The position numbers were made by a program, and so were the translations under genes. The notes below the pieces were generated by a model. The model saw nothing but the letters and a program-made list of their open reading frames with translations. It made no database searches and was not told the DNA's origin. This document shows positions 61,962 through 64,000 of a stretch of DNA of 64,000 bases, in pieces (the stretch's first letter is position 1; every line of letters starts with the position of its first letter). The DNA is from Mediterranea sp. An20. GTDB taxonomy: Bacteria > Bacteroidota > Bacteroidia > Bacteroidales > Bacteroidaceae. The stretch lies in NCBI RefSeq assembly GCF_002160055.1, contig NZ_NFJV01000001.1, forward strand, positions 1 to 64,000. Direction: 5' to 3'.

Positions 61962-62798
61962 TCAATCTTCCTTGAGTTGTTTCATTTCGTCCTGTCCTTC
62001 CACCGCAATGACGCGCACATCGTTCACCTTGCCGAAGTCTGTTGCCAGCCTTACCTTCAGCAAATACGACAGTCCGTCGTGCGAGTCGCTCATCTCTTCC
62101 ACGTATCCCACCAGCAGTCCGGGGGGGAACACGGCCGAATATCCGCTGGTCACCACCGTGTCGCCCACGCTGAACTCGGCATGCCGTGGCAGGTCGCGCA
62201 GGTAGGCATACTGTGCGTCTTCTCCCTCCCACTTCAGGTAGCCGAAGTATTCGCTTCCCTGGATTTTGCAACTCAGGCTGGACTTGCTGTTGAGCAGGGA
62301 GATGACCAATGCGTAGTGCGGCGTGGTTTTGTAGACGATTCCCACCACCCCGTTGGCATCCACCACTCCCATTTCCGGCCTTACGCCATCTGCCTCTCCG
62401 CGGTCCAGCGTCAGGTAGTTGTCCATGCGGTTGAGACTGTTCTTGACGACGTGCGCCTTGCGGAGCGTATATCCCGCCTGCGGGGGTATGGAATCGAGGC
62501 TGCGGAAAGCGGCGGTGTCGGAGCGCATATCGGCCAGTTGGTTTTCCAGCACGGCGATGCGTTGTTCCAGCAGCATGTTCCGGTCCAGCAGGTCTTCGTT
62601 CACTTCGCGCAGGTGGAAGTACGAGGCGATGCCGTTGCGTGCCTCATAGAGTTTTCCTGCCGCTTCGTTGGCCGAGGTGAAGAACACGCTTTGCTGGTAG
62701 CGGTTGAAGCGGAACAATAAAACAAAACTGGTCACCTCCAGCAGCAGGAAGAGGAACCAGTAATTGTATTTCATCAGGAAGTTGAGCAGATTCCGCAT
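61962..62798 (-). CDS. mreC: Rod shape-determining protein MreC
   Basis: A 278-aa bitopic protein: N-terminal membrane helix (about 12-29), periplasmic coiled coil (LREVNEDLLDRNMLLEQRIAVLENQLADM) and two beta domains, with AHVVKNSLNRMDNYLTLDRGEADGVRPEMGVVDANGVVGIV (landmark) and VGDTVVTSGYSAVFPPGLLVGYV. It forms a periplasmic filament that activates PBP2. It lies 14 nt after mreB in the operon. Confidence 0.95.
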   Translation of the reverse strand: MRNLLNFLMKYNYWFLFLLLEVTSFVLLFRFNRYQQSVFFTSANEAAGKLYEARNGIASYFHLREVNEDLLDRNMLLEQRIAVLENQLADMRSDTAAFRSLDSIPPQAGYTLRKAHVVKNSLNRMDNYLTLDRGEADGVRPEMGVVDANGVVGIVYKTTPHYALVISLLNSKSSLSCKIQGSEYFGYLKWEGEDAQYAYLRDLPRHAEFSVGDTVVTSGYSAVFPPGLLVGYVEEMSDSHDGLSYLLKVRLATDFGKVNDVRVIAVEGQDEMKQLKED

Positions 62799-62811
62799 AA
62801 GCTTCCCTCCG

Positions 62812-63834
62812 TTATCTCATCAGAAACGAGAACTTGTCGACGTTCTTCAGTGCGATGCCCGTTCCCTTGGCGACGGCATGCAGGGGGTCTTCGGCAATGT
62901 GGAAGGGGATGTTTATCTTGTCCGTCAGACGCTTGTCCAATCCGCGCAGCAAGGCACCTCCTCCGGCCAGGTAGATACCGTTGTGCACGATGTCGGCATA
63001 GAGTTCGGGTGGCGTGTTTTCGAGTGCGCTGAGCACGGCGGTTTCTATTTTCGAGATAGACTTCTCCAGGCAGTGTGCTATTTCCTGGTAGCACACGGGC
63101 ACCTCCATCGGCAGTGCGGTGATGCGGTTAGGTCCGTGCACGATGTAGTCTTCGGGTGCGTCCTCGCCCAGTTCGGTGAGTGCGGCTCCCACGTGAATCT
63201 TGATACGTTCGGCCATGCGTTCGCTCACCTTGACGTTGTGCTGGCGGCTCATGTACTCCTGTATGTCGGCGGTGAGGTCGTCGCCGGCGATGCGTATGGA
63301 GTTGTTGCTCACGATGCCTCCGAGCGAGATGACGGCAATTTCGGTCGAGCCTCCGCCTATGTCGACAATCATGTTGCCCTCCGGTGCTTCGACGTCTATG
63401 CCGATGCCGATAGCTGCCGCCATGGGTTCGAAGATGAGGTAGACGTCACGTCCGCCGGCGTGTTCGGCCGAGTCGCGCACGGCACGCAGTTCTACTTCCG
63501 TACTGCCCGACGGCACTCCGATGACCATACGCAGCGAAGGCGAGAAGAGTCGTCCCTTGCGGTTGACCATCTTCACCAGTCCGCGTATCATCTGCTCACA
63601 GGCATAGAAGTCGGCAATCACGCCGTTGCGCAGCGGGCGGATGGTGCGTATGTTCTCGTGTGTCTTTTCGTGCATCATCTTGGCCTTTTCGCCCACGGCA
63701 ATCATCTTGTCCGTGCGTCGGTCGAGGGCCACTACCGAAGGCTCGTCCACCACAATCTTGCCGTTGCTGGTGATGATGGTGTTGGCCGTGCCCAGGTCCA
63801 TTGCTATTTCTTGTGTAAAAGAGAAAATACCCAT
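62812..63834 (-). CDS. mreB: Rod shape-determining actin MreB
   Basis: Membrane-bound bacterial actin that positions the elongation machinery. 340 aa, full length. Phosphate-1 loop MDLGTANTIITSNGKIVVDEPSVVA, phosphate-2 VDIGGGSTEIAVISLGGIV and the adenosine motif GIYLAGGGALLRGLD are all seen. The first residues MGIFSFTQEIA are amphipathic, as expected for membrane attachment. Its start codon is directly preceded by a heptad repeat array that also separates it from purH. Confidence 0.97.
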   Translation of the reverse strand: MGIFSFTQEIAMDLGTANTIITSNGKIVVDEPSVVALDRRTDKMIAVGEKAKMMHEKTHENIRTIRPLRNGVIADFYACEQMIRGLVKMVNRKGRLFSPSLRMVIGVPSGSTEVELRAVRDSAEHAGGRDVYLIFEPMAAAIGIGIDVEAPEGNMIVDIGGGSTEIAVISLGGIVSNNSIRIAGDDLTADIQEYMSRQHNVKVSERMAERIKIHVGAALTELGEDAPEDYIVHGPNRITALPMEVPVCYQEIAHCLEKSISKIETAVLSALENTPPELYADIVHNGIYLAGGGALLRGLDKRLTDKINIPFHIAEDPLHAVAKGTGIALKNVDKFSFLMR

Positions 63835-63835
63835 T

Positions 63836-63920
63836 AGTGGTTAATGTTTAATGGTTAATGGTTAATGGTTAATGATTAGTGGTTAATGATTCATTTCGTG
63901 CTAATCACTAACCACTAATC
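63836..63920. repeat. Heptad array and 18-bp hairpin between purH and mreB
   Basis: TTAATGG-type heptads start 2 nt before the minus-strand mreB ATG. Their distal part (63874-63891) is the reverse complement of 63903-63920 at 17 of 18 positions, forming a hairpin with an 11-nt loop. Confidence 0.8.
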
Positions 63921-63936
63921 CCTAATCACTTACATT

Positions 63937-64000
63937 TTAGTGTTTGAAGTGTCTGAAGCCGGTGGTCACCATTGCGATGCCGTGCTGGTTGCAGTAGTCA
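63937..64000 (-). CDS. purH: PurH C-terminus (partial, continues beyond window)
   Basis: The 20 codons before the stop at 63937 read DYCNQHGIAMVTTGFRHFKH, the characteristic end of the AICAR transformylase/IMP cyclohydrolase PurH, which makes IMP in the last two purine steps. The 5' part lies outside the window. purH upstream of mreB is a recurrent Bacteroidales arrangement. Confidence 0.85.
   Translation of the reverse strand, partial: DYCNQHGIAMVTTGFRHFKH

Noticed and set aside
63836..63920. CRISPR-like array
   Set aside because: The heptad arrays have 7-bp units without spacers of constant length and no cas genes are in the window.

Overview
The window looks like a chromosomal segment of a Bacteroidales gut-type bacterium, most likely family Bacteroidaceae with an unusually high G+C content (clearly above half by eye). 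The evidence is a SusC/SusD pair, lineage-restricted families (GldH, DUF4292, DUF4890, DUF6242 and DUF6565-type proteins, OmpH pair behind BamA), weak Shine-Dalgarno use, and promoters that match the Bacteroides sigma-ABfr pattern TTTG - 19/20 nt - TAnnTTTG (clearest before rpsO, ribD, tolC and the second ompH). No rRNA, phage, IS element, CRISPR array or plasmid function was found; the segment is mostly core genome.

Layout. 1-5.3 kb: composite repeats, SufE, a type II glutaminyl cyclase-like M28 lipoprotein, LD-carboxypeptidase, long-chain acyl-CoA synthetase and ribosomal protein S15. 5.7-10.8 kb: a susD-susC pair with no regulator or glycosidase beside it. 11.5-16.3 kb: BipA/TypA, a Spy-like DUF4890 protein, and a K+/H+ antiporter between two tiny winged-helix proteins. 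16.5-21.7 kb: nitroreductase lipoprotein, small lipoprotein and a 1289-aa GH31 enzyme with Fn3, F5/8C, dockerin-like and cohesin-like modules. 21.8-26.4 kb: PEP carboxykinase and a nucleotide group (upp, dgt, dut). 26.4-30 kb: dut-TPR-DUF4292-EnvC operon. 30-34 kb: M20 deacylase, S41 protease, two identical tRNA-Asn genes, ComF. 34.6-38.7 kb: TolC-HlyD-MFS tripartite efflux operon. 38.8-46.6 kb: DivIC/FtsB-like protein, DnaX, MetA, a U32 protein, a zinc-ribbon membrane protein and RibD. 46.7-54.9 kb: DUF6242 lipoprotein, then an envelope cluster (uppS-bamA-ompH-ompH-murI) and metF. 55-58 kb: holB-ricT-gldH. 58-64 kb, minus strand: purH(partial)-mreB-mreC-mreD-mrdA-rodA, the rod-shape operon.

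Functionally the window is dominated by envelope building: rod elongation (MreBCD, PBP2, RodA), undecaprenyl carrier and D-glutamate supply (UppS, MurI), peptidoglycan processing (LD-carboxypeptidase, EnvC-type activator, CtpA protease) and outer-membrane assembly (BamA with two Skp-like chaperones), beside replication clamp-loader subunits (DnaX, HolB) and nucleotide-pool enzymes.

I did not find a clear new multi-gene system. The most unusual signals lie between genes: (a) a dispersed element made of two small hairpins centred about 22 bp apart, found at five spacers; (b) TTAATGG-type heptad arrays that abut the start codons of divIC, holB and mreB; (c) composite inverted repeats at the left edge; and (d) a perfect 9-bp dyad upstream of susC. 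Among proteins, the GH31-dockerin-cohesin architecture, a lipobox-bearing nitroreductase and a MetA with the acetyl-CoA-type Glu111 merit attention.
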